The notes under the pieces are model-generated. The model was not told the DNA's origin and did not search any database. It worked only from the letters and a program-made list of their open reading frames with translations. Positions 13,404 through 24,000 of a stretch of 64,000 nt of DNA are shown in pieces. Within the stretch, counting starts at the first letter, position 1, and each line of letters opens with the position of its first letter. The translations under genes were made by a program, and so were the position numbers. Source of the DNA: Branchiostoma floridae (taxonomy: Eukaryota; Chordata; Leptocardii; Amphioxiformes; Branchiostomatidae); NCBI RefSeq assembly GCF_000003815.2, contig NC_049986.1, positions 16,295,172 through 16,359,171 on the forward strand, given 5' to 3'.

Positions 13404-14565
13404 ATGCGTGTGTGTGTTTGTGTGTGCGTGTTTGTGTGTCTGTGTGTGTGTTTGTGTGTGTGCGTGTTTGTGTGTGTGCGTGTGTGTGTGTGTTTGTGTG
13501 TGTGTGTGTTTTGATTTGGCCCCCCTGGTGCGTGACCCTGCTACTACACAGAACGTCCGCTTTTTGTATATTTTTGTAGAGCAGACAATGTCCTCTCTTT
13601 CAAGAGAGATGTTATAACAAATCTCGCCTTTTCTCTTTTCCAGCATCGGAGTTTTATGTGACCTGCCACCAGTGTTTGAGGATAGGAGCGGAGGAACCAC
13701 ACCGTTTCCCAGAGACCCTGATGAAGCATCCCCACGCAGTTGAGACTGGAACTGTGAAGTGCCCAGTCGTAGACCATGGACAGGTGAACACAGCGCTGGC
13801 CCTGCCGCCTCACGAGTGTAACGTCCACGTCTCAGGTTCGTCGCATTAAAATTACATCACTCACATTGCGTTAACGTTTTGATGTACACCTTTTACATAT
13901 TCATGTATTCAAGTCTTCGTTCAAACCTTTGACCAATTGTTGATGTCACCTTGATCCACAAGGTCACGTGTTGATAAGATCAGTGTCTGTAATTTTTGCG
14001 AGTTTACGTTCTGAAATGGTCAGCAGTATTGATTTTGAAGAAGGCGACAGTGGTCGTTGAAAATTTGATCCGTATATACCTTTGTGTTGGAAGAAAGTTT
14101 AGCATTGTACTATGATTACTCCCAATACAGATGAGCTTCAATGATAATTTTCGTACAAACGTTGTGTCACTGGTAGAAATGAATAGAAAGGAACTTAATA
14201 GAGCAGGCCCGTTGTTTTCCTACTTATTATGTTGCTTGAGCTACTAACATTGTCGGGAACAAACCTATTTATATACTAAGTAGTTAATCCCTTATCCGTG
14301 ACCGTCACTAAGCTTAGCATTCCGTGCACCTGTATTCCCATCACGTTCCAAGTGCATGTATGAAGTGGTCTTCAATGACCGGTTGACCATAACGTTTAAA
14401 GCCAATATGATGATATCCTTTGTATTGTCTTCTACAGGACTCAACGGAACTCGACAAGTCGTCAACAATGTCACCACCATCCACAACACACAGAATTACG
14501 AGGCGTGTCAGTTTGGGAACAACAATCAGCTTATCAAGAACCCATCCCCTGAGAATTACGAGTAG
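8704..14565 (+). CDS. ROCO protein (LRR-Roc-COR) with C-terminal RHIM-like motif
   Basis: Seven exons join in phase: 8704-9684, 9978-10712, 11078-11192, 12497-12677, 13100-13299, 13644-13835, 14438-14565, giving 843 residues. Residues about 25-170 form six leucine-rich repeats. Then comes a Roc GTPase domain: P-loop GNLMAGKTS at 194, switch-II DVGG at 257-260, and TKTD at 317-320. The next exons match the position and size of a COR dimerisation domain. Exon 6 has spaced Cys residues (CHQC, later C and HEC) that may bind zinc. The last 42 residues hold [11 protein letters not shown], close to the RHIM core of RIPK1/RIPK3. Architecture resembles MFHAS1-type ROCO proteins of innate signalling; GTP-controlled assembly in the cytosol is inferred. 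I chose M8704 (MADQTSVDQ) because an acceptor (TTTCAG) at 8604 makes the upstream frame non-coding. Confidence 0.9.
9708..9890. repeat. GGAT/GAAT tetranucleotide repeat in ROCO intron 1
   Basis: Simple tandem arrays of GGAT, then GAAT, fill most of the first intron. Open frames in either direction here are artefacts of the repeat. Confidence 0.9.
11446..12020. repeat. Four diverged ~160-bp tandem units in ROCO intron 3
   Basis: The phrase TGAAATTTGG recurs near 11467, 11619, 11779 and (as CGAAATTTGG) 11942, each time preceded by a variant of CCTGTACCCTCGTTTTACAA (absent in the first unit) and an AATGACC-like word. Spacing is about 150-165 bp. It is an old minisatellite or transposon-derived array; a CTTT microsatellite precedes it at about 11388-11412. 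Confidence 0.75.
13327..13512. repeat. GT microsatellite in ROCO intron 5
   Basis: A nearly pure GT run with scattered GTTT and GCGT interruptions, about 185 bp, between the exons ending at 13299 and starting at 13644. Long Cys-Val frames across it are artefacts. Confidence 0.95.
14479..14535 (+). other. RHIM-like amyloid motif coding segment
   Basis: These codons read [19 protein letters not shown]. The family pattern for RHIM is [IV]-Q-[IVL]-G-x-x-N-x-[ML], as in RIPK3 VQVGDNNYL and RIPK1 IQIGAYNYM. Here the match is C-Q-F-G-N-N-N-Q-L: the invariant Q, G and the later N are present, and the flanking hydrophobic positions are Cys and Phe. It sits at the extreme C terminus after an Asn/Thr/Val-rich stretch, a placement typical of RHIM tails. 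Confidence 0.6.
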
Positions 14566-15098
14566 GAAAGATCAAGGTCCTTGCCGCTGCAGTGTGTTCA
14601 CCTTGCCTGGACAGTTGGACACACGAACCAAAGCAAGGGGACCCAAAATACGAAAATACGCACAAACAAAAGGAAAGTTAGGAAACCATGTAAGAATATT
14701 GTCCTGAATAGACACCTGTTCCGTGTAAGGGCAAGTACAAATGCATACGTACGAGTGTAAGAAGGAAGCAGACATACCAGTCTCAAACTTGGAGCACTAT
14801 CGAGTTTAGATAAAGGCACAAACAAGCACACTTCAATGTGGATGATGCTGAAGAGGTTATAAAAGGTCATAAAAGAGCTCACCTGATCTGTCGTCGAGAC
14901 ACATTAGGTGTGGACAGTCAGGTACGAAAACCCGGCTGTAGTTTCCCATACATTCTGTTCATTCCAGCAGTGAAGTCAGTTGTCCAAGCGAGGCCGACAT
15001 GTCTGCCCGCAAACTAGTCGGACGACTTCCTCATGTTCCTCTTTCACTGTGTGCGATACGCCTGCTTTGTTTTATACGCGAGCAACTAGCGTAATCTA
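14566..15098. other. 3' flank of the ROCO gene
   Basis: Likely 3' UTR and downstream sequence of the ROCO gene. I see no canonical AATAAA close to the stop and no other gene. Confidence 0.4.
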
Positions 15099-15676
15099 CG
15101 AGGGGCGTGCAATAAGTAATGGTCCTGACCCACTTCCAGTTGTTTGATCTAAATGAAATTTTGTATGTGTAATAATTCATATCTCTATGGGTTATGTTGC
15201 AAAAGACAGCTCTGAACTAATTGTGGTTTCTGATTTACTGGTGTTTGAACTTAGTCAGGTGCGAAATGGACCAGGTGTGAAATGGAGCCAGTTGAGTGTC
15301 GCGCAGTGATCCGGTTTTTGTATTTGAAAGGACGCACACCAAAGAAGACTTTTGATGAAATAAATGAAACTTATGGTGATGATGCCCCATCATATGACCT
15401 TGTAAAACGCTGGCATCCTGAATTCAAACGTGGCTGGAAGTCTGTGGAAACAGCTCCCAGACCTGGTCGTCCCTCTTGTGCCATTGATGAGGCATCAGTT
15501 GGAGGACCAACCTGGGGTGTCCTACAAAATCGGTGTCCAGAGCTGCATCAAACGATGGGAGAAATGCATAACTCTGGGTGATTCCTATGAAGAGAAAGAC
15601 TAATAACTGTGCCAAGTTTCATTAATCTCCTGCTATGGGAAATGGGTCAAGACGATTACTTATTGCACGCCCCTCG
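15099..15676 (+). mobile_element. Internally deleted mariner (Tc1/mariner) element
   Basis: It has 32-bp terminal inverted repeats with three mismatches, beginning CGAGGGGCGTGCAATAAGTA, flanked by TA on both sides (15097-15098, 15677-15678). The inner frame from 15282 starts MEPVECRAVIRFLYLKGRTP and continues with YDLVKRW, FKRG and PRPGRPS, the N-terminal helix-turn-helix of mariner transposases. In another frame near 15541 the end reads SCIKRWEKCITLGDSYEEKD, the normal C terminus of the family. The catalytic DD34D core between them is missing, and 578 bp compares with about 1.3 kb for a full element. It is therefore a dead or trans-mobilised copy, inserted about 0.5 kb after the ROCO stop codon. 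Confidence 0.92.
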
Positions 15677-15678
15677 TA

Positions 15679-16549
15679 ACACCATGGGTCTTAGAGCACA
15701 CACGATACTACAGTATCACGTCAGTCCGTGTTCAAGTTTAAGGTGAAGTTTCTCCACTACACAGCTCTTAAGTCACCTCGAGCACCTAATTGTAATTCCA
15801 AGTTGCACGTCGAGGCGACACAGTTCCACAGCGCTTAAGGACGCGGGAACTTTTCCACGCAGATTGAAACTTGTACATGGTGGAACAAGGCTACATGCCA
15901 GTCACTGGTAATCAATATTCATTACGTTCAATTTCTCCTTCTCAACTATCGTACCGTTAGGGACAAAATGTAATAGTTTTAACATAATAGTTTTAATGTT
16001 TTAATCATAGTTTCACAATACCATTTTGCTGTCTAAACACGCGTACGTACAAGCACATTATAATTGTGTAGCTGTTTGTTTTGGTGAATAGTTTTCATCT
16101 GTGTAACTTGACTACATGTAATTGAACGGAAACGAAGAGCGACCTTACCTTTGCAACAAAGGTAATATTAGCTCGCAACACGGAAGAATGTTGTAAATGA
16201 AGAAGTGGTATCCACTGTTGGAAACTCTGCGTAAAGCGGAGATGTGAAATGTACCTCTATTATTTTGAGGAATAGTAGTACTGGGTGTGATCGTTTTCGG
16301 ACCCCTTTCCATTTTTACATACCCTGTAGAAGTATAGCAATGCTATGGTTGCAAGTATGTTTAGATTATATTATATGTATATACATATACACCTTAAACA
16401 ATCTAAAACCTGATGCTAACAATATTAAACTTTATCTATCACTTTGTGCGTTTCGATGGTTTCTTGATTTCGCAACAGTGTGAGGTGATACGTACAAATA
16501 CAATATACTAAGATTAAGAAGTTGACGCAGTACTCAACAGGTGAAGACG
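15679..16549. other. Intergenic, AT-rich
   Basis: No supported exon or repeat. It separates the mariner from the minus-strand zinc-finger gene and may contain that gene's 3' UTR. Confidence 0.35.
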
Positions 16550-16882
16550 TTATAACATATGTTTTCTTCTAAATATTAGACAATACAAATAAAACAATGA
16601 CTTTACCGTGTGGTGTGGTTTGCTACATACGAAAATCATTTTATGACGAACGATGTTGTCCCGTCTTGTGAAAACCCTGCCACAGGAGTCGCACACGAAT
16701 ATGGGCCTATCGGGGTCATGTAGCAGCTGATGACGTTTCAAGCTGTCTCGTCGTGAAAATACCGCTCCGCAAGTGTCACACCGGTGCGCGGGTGGCCCGA
16801 TAGAATGGACTGTGTTCCTGTGATGAGTTAGGGTGTGGGATTTGGTGAAGACTTTTCCACAAAGCTCGCAGGGAAAAGTCAT
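16550..16882 (-). CDS. Small C2H2 zinc-finger protein or exon
   Basis: The frame of 110 codons starts at 16882 (MTFPCELCGKVF) with an in-frame TAG nine bases upstream, and encodes three C2H2 fingers: CELC...HRNTVH, CDTC...HQLLH, and CDSC followed by a final HKM where the second His of finger three would be due. Linkers are not the canonical TGEKP type. After RHKMIF there is a GTATGT, so the exon may end there and finger three may be completed elsewhere; the remaining residues (HTVKSLFYLYC...) do not look like coding sequence. It is probably a DNA-binding transcription factor fragment or one exon of a larger gene. The finger sequences are not close to those of the BTB-ZF gene at 21-29.6 kb. 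Confidence 0.65.
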   Translation of the reverse strand: MTFPCELCGKVFTKSHTLTHHRNTVHSIGPPAHRCDTCGAVFSRRDSLKRHQLLHDPDRPIFVCDSCGRVFTRRDNIVRHKMIFVCSKPHHTVKSLFYLYCLIFRRKHML

Positions 16883-17155
16883 GTTGCCCTATCTCTCAGT
16901 CAGGGGAAATGCGTCTCTTCACAATCCATCTCGAGGCGGGCACGTTTTATCTTGATCAACTTCCTGTGAGATGATCTTTGTTTAATTTGACCCATTTACG
17001 CCATTGACACTGACCTACGTGCAAATGACTGTGTTCACACAGCTTGTGTACAGGCATTGCCTCGTCTTTGTTATGGACACCGTTCACTTCCAGGAAATGA
17101 CGCCAAATCATCATTAATGCACAATACCAGCTGCAGCTCTCTAGTGAAATGCCGC

Positions 17156-17384
17156 TAGCCTCTACCAGGCTTCGTAGATCGGTGGTCTATTTGTAGAAAT
17201 TGGACAAATAGAGTCAATAGTACGCTAGGGGAGTCAGCCGGCCAGAACAATCATTTCCTCACTACGTAGGTCGCAATCTGTTCCCTAGCCGGCTGTACTC
17301 CTCTGGCCGGCTTACTCCTCTATTTGTTCCATTTCTAATATTTCTATGGTTTTCCCAGCGACCCATGGACTCTGGTAGAGACTA
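17156..17384. repeat. Fold-back MITE with CTCTACCAG ends
   Basis: Ends are inverted copies of TAG(C/T)CTCTACCAG. Inner inverted arms (GAAATTGGACAAATAGAG and its diverged complement near 17315-17335) make the element largely self-complementary. It also holds GCCGGCTGTACTCCTCT, similar to the core of the element at 17923-18272. Confidence 0.65.
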
Positions 17385-17922
17385 AAATTCCGCCGCCACA
17401 CGGAAAGAACACAGGTGCAGACATCTAATAGGTGTAGACGTCTCCGTGAATTATAGAGACGTCCGAAATTAAAAGCCATTCATTTTACTTTAATATTCAC
17501 CTTTATTTAATGAAAACTTACGTGTCTTTATCAAACCTTTCCACTCACACACAATATACATAAACAATAACATAAACATACACAATCTCTTTGCATAAAT
17601 AAGGTATCAAGATCATCAACATCTACATTCAAGCTCAATGGGAGCTTCAAAACTCATAAAAAAGTTGACTTATCATTAACATTGTGCACAAAATGTTGTT
17701 CATGATGAAGGTGAAGTCTTGTCTCTTCTACTTACAAAACTACTTCATATGTGTATGGATACATGGCATCAGAATAATGTTGTCACATTAAAACAACTTG
17801 TGACCACACGAGGCACTTTATTCCTACTTGAAGTTCTAAGCATGGTAAGAGTGAACATGTAATTTATTTGTAAATGTGCATGTATTTTCTAGTTCACCTC
17901 CACACAATACCTGTCAGCTTCA

Positions 17923-18272
17923 TAGTCTCCAAGCAGACCCTACGGTGCCTTAGAAATAGTATCAAAGCTGGCAAGGGACTTAGTATAGCGGCACCAGGTG
18001 TCCGTTTGACTCCCTTTGGCCGGCTATACTCCTTTGCCAACTTTGATACTACAGTCAAACCTGTATTAGGGGCCACCTCTACAGCTACAGAGGGGCCACC
18101 TGTCCATAGTGGCCACTCTTTGTCGGTCCCTTGGGTATTTTATCTACAAGTTGCCACCTCTATACAGAGGCCACCTGTCTATAGTGGCCACATTTGTCCG
18201 GTCCCTTGAGTGGCCACTATAGACAGGTTTGACTGTATCTCTTTAGACACTGAAGGGTCTGCTTGGAGACTA
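17923..18272. mobile_element. MITE with 19-bp perfect TIR and nested insertion
   Basis: The ends TAGTCTCCAAGCAGACCCT and its exact complement (18254-18272) bound a 350-bp element. Just inside is a second inverted pair, AGTATCAAAGCTGGCAAGG (about 17958) and its near-complement ending ACTTTGATACTA (about 18051), so the original element is a fold-back. A different transposon has inserted into it at 18052-18235. The same inner core occurs at 29681-29826. Confidence 0.8.
18052..18235. mobile_element. Pogo/Tc1-like MITE inserted in another MITE
   Basis: Inverted ends CAGTCAAACCTGT and ACAGGTTTGACTG are flanked by TA dinucleotides (18050-18051, 18236-18237), the target duplication of Tc1/mariner-superfamily elements. 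The interior repeats variants of GTGGCCACT and CTATAGTGGCCAC. Related copies lie at 56909-57092 (diverged, both ends) and 63299-63336 (fragment). Confidence 0.75.
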
Positions 18273-18744
18273 GGCTTCATGGATTTTTGGCTACTTACAC
18301 ATTAGCTGAGTTTGTTGATATGTGGTATTACTGTACGCAATTATCCAATAAATGTTCCTTACTGTCAGTTCTTCACCAAACCACTTGTTCAAACAATAGT
18401 TGAGAACTTGGCCCCTTGATTGTCTACATTGTTATTTCACCATGGCACTTCTCTATTAACTCTAAATATATACAATATATTTCTTGTAAGTCACACATCT
18501 CCTAAGGCATGTACACCACTGATCCACTACATACATATTGGCAAATAGCCCTGGTGTGCTTTTCCTCCTATTTCTACTGGGTTAACTTTGATTTTTCCTC
18601 TACACTATTGAGGCACACTGGAAAAATCTTGCCTTTAGAACAAATTGTATGTACTTGATCTCTTGGAGTCTCAACACATCGGAAAACTAGACACAGGTGG
18701 TAGAAAACACAGACATAAATGTTAATATACAGTTTGATTGTGTT

Positions 18745-20427
18745 TTACATATCCTTAACTGCCTCTGAAACGTCACTATTAACAGGGAACTCCAAACCGT
18801 TCCCCAACAGAGGTGATGGCAGCAGAGGAAACAGCCATACCAATTGCCACCTAGTGCCAAAGGCCTGTTCCAAGTTCTGCTGCCACCCCAGGTCGTAATC
18901 GCTGATCCTTTTATTGAACTCGAACACTGTCCTGTTCAGGAGAGTCAGCTTACTGTGGTAATAGAACAGCACAAGAGAAAAAGCACCCCCTATGAGACAC
19001 ACCATGGACATAATGGATACAAAAAAAGTGTGAGCTTTGGCCTGCCCTGCTATCCACATCACCAAAGGAGCAAACATTGTCAGGATAGACGTCACAGTCA
19101 GTCCCCCCATAACATCCCACACATAGTCAAAGTTCATGATGTTTGTGTACACGGCCCCTATACTCATGTAGAGCAGGAACACGATGTAGTATCGCTGGTT
19201 GGCCCAGGCTGCACAGTTCCCAGTGAAGGTACAGTGGTGGATTCGCTTCAGGATGCAGGTGCCGCACTCCCAGCAATGGAAGGAGCGCGGCGGAGCGTTG
19301 GCTTCACACGAGGCACAGAAGTGCCAGCCTGGCTTGAGTATGCTGGGCAGGACGTGGCTACCGGTGGTGGTGTCTACATTCATCATCATGAACAGGTTAC
19401 CAACCTGGGGGGAATAAAGAAGGTAGTTAGAGGTGCAGGGTTTCAAAGATGTTGAGTGTGTTTGTGTGTGTGTGAATGACAAATGAAGATCAGAAGTCAG
19501 CCTAGAGAGGACTTTGGTCAGTTATTTTTTTCTCTTATTCCTAAAATTGAATGCACAGAACACAAATGCATGTAGTTTACTAGTACATGAATCCAAGGAG
19601 GTTTTAACCTTCTTGACGAATATATTACAAACTGCCATGTTAATAATCACAGAAAATATCTCACCGTGTTGATGTACACAAACACCATGAACGCTGTGTG
19701 GATGTAGCTAGCCAGGCAGGGCTCATGGTAGATCTCAGGGAGGACTCTGAACTGCTCAAAGTAGAAGATCAGGTGAATTATCACCACGAGGAAAGCAAAC
19801 GCCACCTGGGAAAAGGAATCATATAGTTTAACGACAGGTCATTGATCTCTTGTTGACTTACTTTTGTTTCAAACTCAGAAAATATTGAATAGTTTAATGA
19901 ACATAACAAACAAAAGCAACAAACGACCACAGCGTCTTAAACCAAAAGACCCTCATAGTCATACCAATCCGTGTCCTGAGTCTTCAACCATTTGAAGTTG
20001 GACGCGTATATGGAAGAAAAAGAAGAGATGCCCCTGCAGTTCCTGAGGAAGCTGCAAGTGGGCTCAACTTAATGTCACTTCTTTCCATGCACAAGAGCTA
20101 TTTACCACCGTTGCCATCTTCATGGCTACCTTGTCCCCCCAACGACCTGGAGGTAAGGTAGGTAGGTAAGGTAGGCCATTGCTGAAAAGCTTCTTGTCAC
20201 TGTCTGAAAGACCTCGGTTATGTAACACAATTAACATGTTACTGGCGTCAAAATAGCATATGAATTCGATTACCTCAAAAAGTGTGTTTTATAGCAACTG
20301 TATGTTCATTTGTTTGTTTGTGAGTAAACGAAACGAAACCTTGTTGGAAACCAACCTTGTCTCCTCGACTTTTCGGTAAAAACTGGCGCGCTCTCCTTGC
20401 AAAGCCTCCGTCCATAGCGGTCTCCAT
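18745..20427 (-). CDS. ZDHHC24: ZDHHC24-like palmitoyltransferase with IHHC motif
   Basis: Three exons, all phase 0: 20356-20427, 19665-19805, 18745-19404, giving 290 residues (human ZDHHC24 has about 284). The start METAMDGGF at 20427 opens the first exon. Exon 2 is mostly a transmembrane pair region (VAFAFLVVIIHLIFYF). Exon 3 carries the Cys-rich domain (CASCEANAPPRSFHCWECG, then CILKR) followed by two or three further membrane segments. The C terminus (YDLGWQQNLEQAFGTRWQLV, then WLFPLLPSPLLGNGLEF) aligns closely with the human ZDHHC24 tail. The enzyme family S-acylates proteins at Golgi or ER membranes. Oddly the catalytic DHHC reads IHHC, so the Asp thought to help activate the catalytic Cys-His pair is replaced. 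It lies head to head with the BTB-ZF gene, about 600 bp apart. Confidence 0.93.
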
Positions 20428-21022
20428 CCCTGCTGATTGCACTTAACGCTCTAAAGCTATCCCTTACAGAACAGAAAATGTTAAGAAATATGCAGAAATT
20501 GTGTTTTTTTAACGGAACGGAAAAACCCGGAAGAATCTCCTCGTTGCAAGATGTTGGATTTTCCCACTATGCTTTTCGTGGATTATTCTACTTACTCATA
20601 GGGTAACGGCACTTAAACCACTGGACAATAAGATTCAAAGAAAAATACTTTTTGCACAAAGACAAATTATATATAAGTACTTAAAATAGTCTTATGGCAT
20701 GTACCGTACGCAATATTATTTGGCTTGATGATATTTTGAATTGACAAATAGAATAAATTTTATTTGATACCATAACCCCCTCGGCATCTAATGAGCTATT
20801 CCCACACATCTTCCTACGTCTTTCCCAACCGATTGTTTAACATTTTAGGTGATTTTTTGTCGAATATCTATGTTAAACTGACCAGAAAACACCCAGGAAA
20901 TATTCACATGTTCAGTTGAAGCTACAATTGTGGAGATTTTCGGCTCGAATTTTCCCTAGGAGGCAGGTAAGTTTGATTTTGGCTGGAAAAAAGACCCCTT
21001 ATCGTCCTTTTTAGGCGGCAAG
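20428..21022. promoter_or_regulatory. Shared promoter interval between ZDHHC24 and BTB-ZF genes
   Basis: The two genes diverge from this interval of about 600 bp. CCGGAAG (20527-20533) is an ETS-family core. A donor-like GGCAG|GTAAGT at 20966 suggests an alternative non-coding first exon for the plus-strand gene, and AAGATGGCTGCC at 21021-21032 matches the YY1-type element often found over start codons. Bidirectional promoter use is inferred from spacing. Confidence 0.45.
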
Positions 21023-24000
21023 ATGGCTGCCTGGTGAGACTCAGCAGTCGGGCGGAGAGACCACATAGGTCACAGCTGATAATAACGGACTTCTGGACAT
21101 GTCTGCATGTTTTACGTCTTAGCTGGCGTTTCAGTGGGTTTTATAGGTCAAATCCTTAGGTTAGTTTTTGAATATAAAGGCAGATTTGGATGTGAAATTT
21201 TACATTCTATGTGACTTTGTGTAACGTAAGCAAATGCATTTACAAACTGTGTGATTTGTGATCATGTCATCATCAGTAGGTCGAAATAGATGGGTCTTCA
21301 TAAACCTCCTGGATGATTTTCGCACATTTTAAAACGAGGGGGAAGGCTAGTAGGAAAAGTTATTTATTCCACCTCAAGGTCCATGAATTTAGTTTTGGAA
21401 TTTGTGAAGCTGAAGGTCAAGTTTGAATGTCATTGCTGATTAGTAACGTTATACAAATAGTTGCACTAGACTTGCACTTGTAGCCTATAGGGCAAAAAAA
21501 GGTGTTTTGTAAGAGAAGTGCTTTGTAAATTTCTTTCTGAAAATCAAAATATATCATTTGAATATCGAATAAAGAACCTGAATTATGATCCCAATGACAT
21601 GATATATTAAAGGGAGTTGCATTGAGATATTCAGTTCTCATTTGCATTTCACCTGTTGAAACAGTCCCAGTATATCAGGTCACTTATCCTTTCAAATTCA
21701 AACCTAACTGTAAATGGTGAATTGATGATCATACTTTACCCCCAAAATACTCTTGCACTCAGAACTGCCATTACACTGTTAAAGGGTTCTCACCAAATGT
21801 TTTCACAGCATAGTGGGCATCTTAGGGCAGCAAAGTTATGTAGCTAGCAGTACAAGTGTGAGCATTGTAGGGGGTCTGGTCTCCCTTTGAAATTTTTTTA
21901 GAAAGTTCATAATTCTCATAAGCACTTTTTCTTGCATTTTGAATTTGAAGGTCAAAGTGAAACAAGTAAAGACACCCCTTAGCTATTTGAAACGTAAGAT
22001 AGTGGCCAAAATCACATCATAGGGAACACAAATCACAGAATAGGGGATAAAAATCACAGTGTAGGGGTCCCTACGCTCAATTGCTATCAAAAACCCTGTA
22101 TAATGATACCTCTGCCCTTACAGTACCTATGTTTCATTTCGGTTCAAGCTGGAGCCAGAAGCTGTAACCATGGATACAGGTGTACCAGCTGCCACCTCGC
22201 ACCTGGGAGCCCACCTGCTGCAGTCGCTCAACATCCAGCGCCTGGAGGGACAGCTGTGCGATGTCAACATACAGGTGATAACATGGTCTTTGATGTACAT
22301 GTACTGGAACTATGTAGTGCCTTACATACCTCACCTTATGATTGACATAATATATAAAGCAAAAATGCTTGCAATATTACATGTGCTCTTACTTTGATGT
22401 ACTTGGAAATACATTAGCCTGGTTGCAAAAATAACCCTTTGTTACATATTAAGTCTTTGGCTCAATCTTTTTGTTAGCAAGTGAAAAGATTGAGCCAGCA
22501 GTCACAATGGAGGATGGTACCCATGCTAGAAAAACATGTGCATACTTTGTATCTTATCATTAACATATTCAAGCAAAAATTCCTGCAATACAATGCGCCC
22601 TAACATAACACTGTGGTTACGTAAGTATGGAGGACAGAGGTTACTATTGGAATTTATTTTTGATACAAAGTCAAAATGATTAATGCAGTACCTAGTAATT
22701 TTTTAATTTCCCAATAGACAATTTCATACTTTTACTTTATTCTATAAAGTGGAAATATCATCAAAATCATTTTGGTGCAATGCCCAAGTTTGTTCTTTCT
22801 ACCCCTATCTTCCATGAAAGTGGATACCGATGATTAATAACACAAAAAGTTTTGTTTTGTACACTTGATAAACCCATCTAGAACATCATTGTGTATTTCT
22901 ACTGTTACAGGTTGGCGATCAGTCCTTCCCAGCACACAAGGCAGTCCTGGCCTCCTACAGCGCACACTTCCACACCCTCTTCTGTAACCAAAACAGCGGG
23001 GTCATACCCTTTGACCTGGCCATCAGCGACATCACCCCCGGCAGCTTCTCACACATCCTGGAGTTCATGTACACCGGGAAGATCCCTCCTGAGGAGCCGG
23101 AACACTCTGACTTCATCCGGGTGGCCAAACTGTTTGAGATGGAGACTATCCTGGACCTCGTGGTCAAGATTCAGATAAGTACAGCTGCAGGTGCGGAGGC
23201 CAGTACAGGTGTGCTTTTATTCATTCATCAAAACTTACCGCATTTGTGGAAGGATTGTCAACACAATTGGCTATCATGTTTTTTGTGTGTTTTTTTTAAC
23301 GAGATTGTTCAGAGCAAGGTCATTAGACCACTCACCACTTCAAGGCAATGAGCAAAGATTTTGGAAATAATTGTACACGGAGATAGCGATGGACTTTGCT
23401 GGATAGTGTACGTGGTGGGTTCTTTGACGTGCCTGAGGTGTGGCTGTCCTCAAATATAGGACCTCTAGCTTTTGGACTTTAATAGTAGAAGTATCCAGTA
23501 TTTGATCATACTGCTGCTGGGATCCCTGACACAGGGGTAGGCAGCAGTCGGCTAGTCTTCACACCACACTTCCAAGCGGCTCTGTCCAGTGGGTTGACCC
23601 AAGTTGTTGTTCCCCAGGGTGTCTCTAACCAAAGCTAAATCAGTAAATGCGCATTTTTACCTGAGTCAAGTGAGGAAATAGGTATTAAGTGCCTTCTCTA
23701 GAGCATAACATCGGAGCGTACTAGAGATACAAACCCAGAACCTTTAGATTCTGAGTCAACAGCCCTAACCAATAGACCACCTTGCTCCCTGTTGACAGGT
23801 AAGACGGACCAGGGGCTCGCCGTGGAGCCTGTTTCCAGCGATGAGGAGGCTGAAAACGCCAAGCTGCAGAGTTTGTCCTCGTCAGACCAGCTGTCCGTGA
23901 TCGGGCAGGGCATGGCAGCCACACTGAGCCAGGCCACTGATGGGAGAGTTAATCAGGTTAGTCAGTTTTATTACTGTCACATCAGCTTACTGTCCACAAC

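Noticed and set aside
13304-13700. Long Cys-Val or Thr-His open frames
   Set aside because: Translation of the GT microsatellite.
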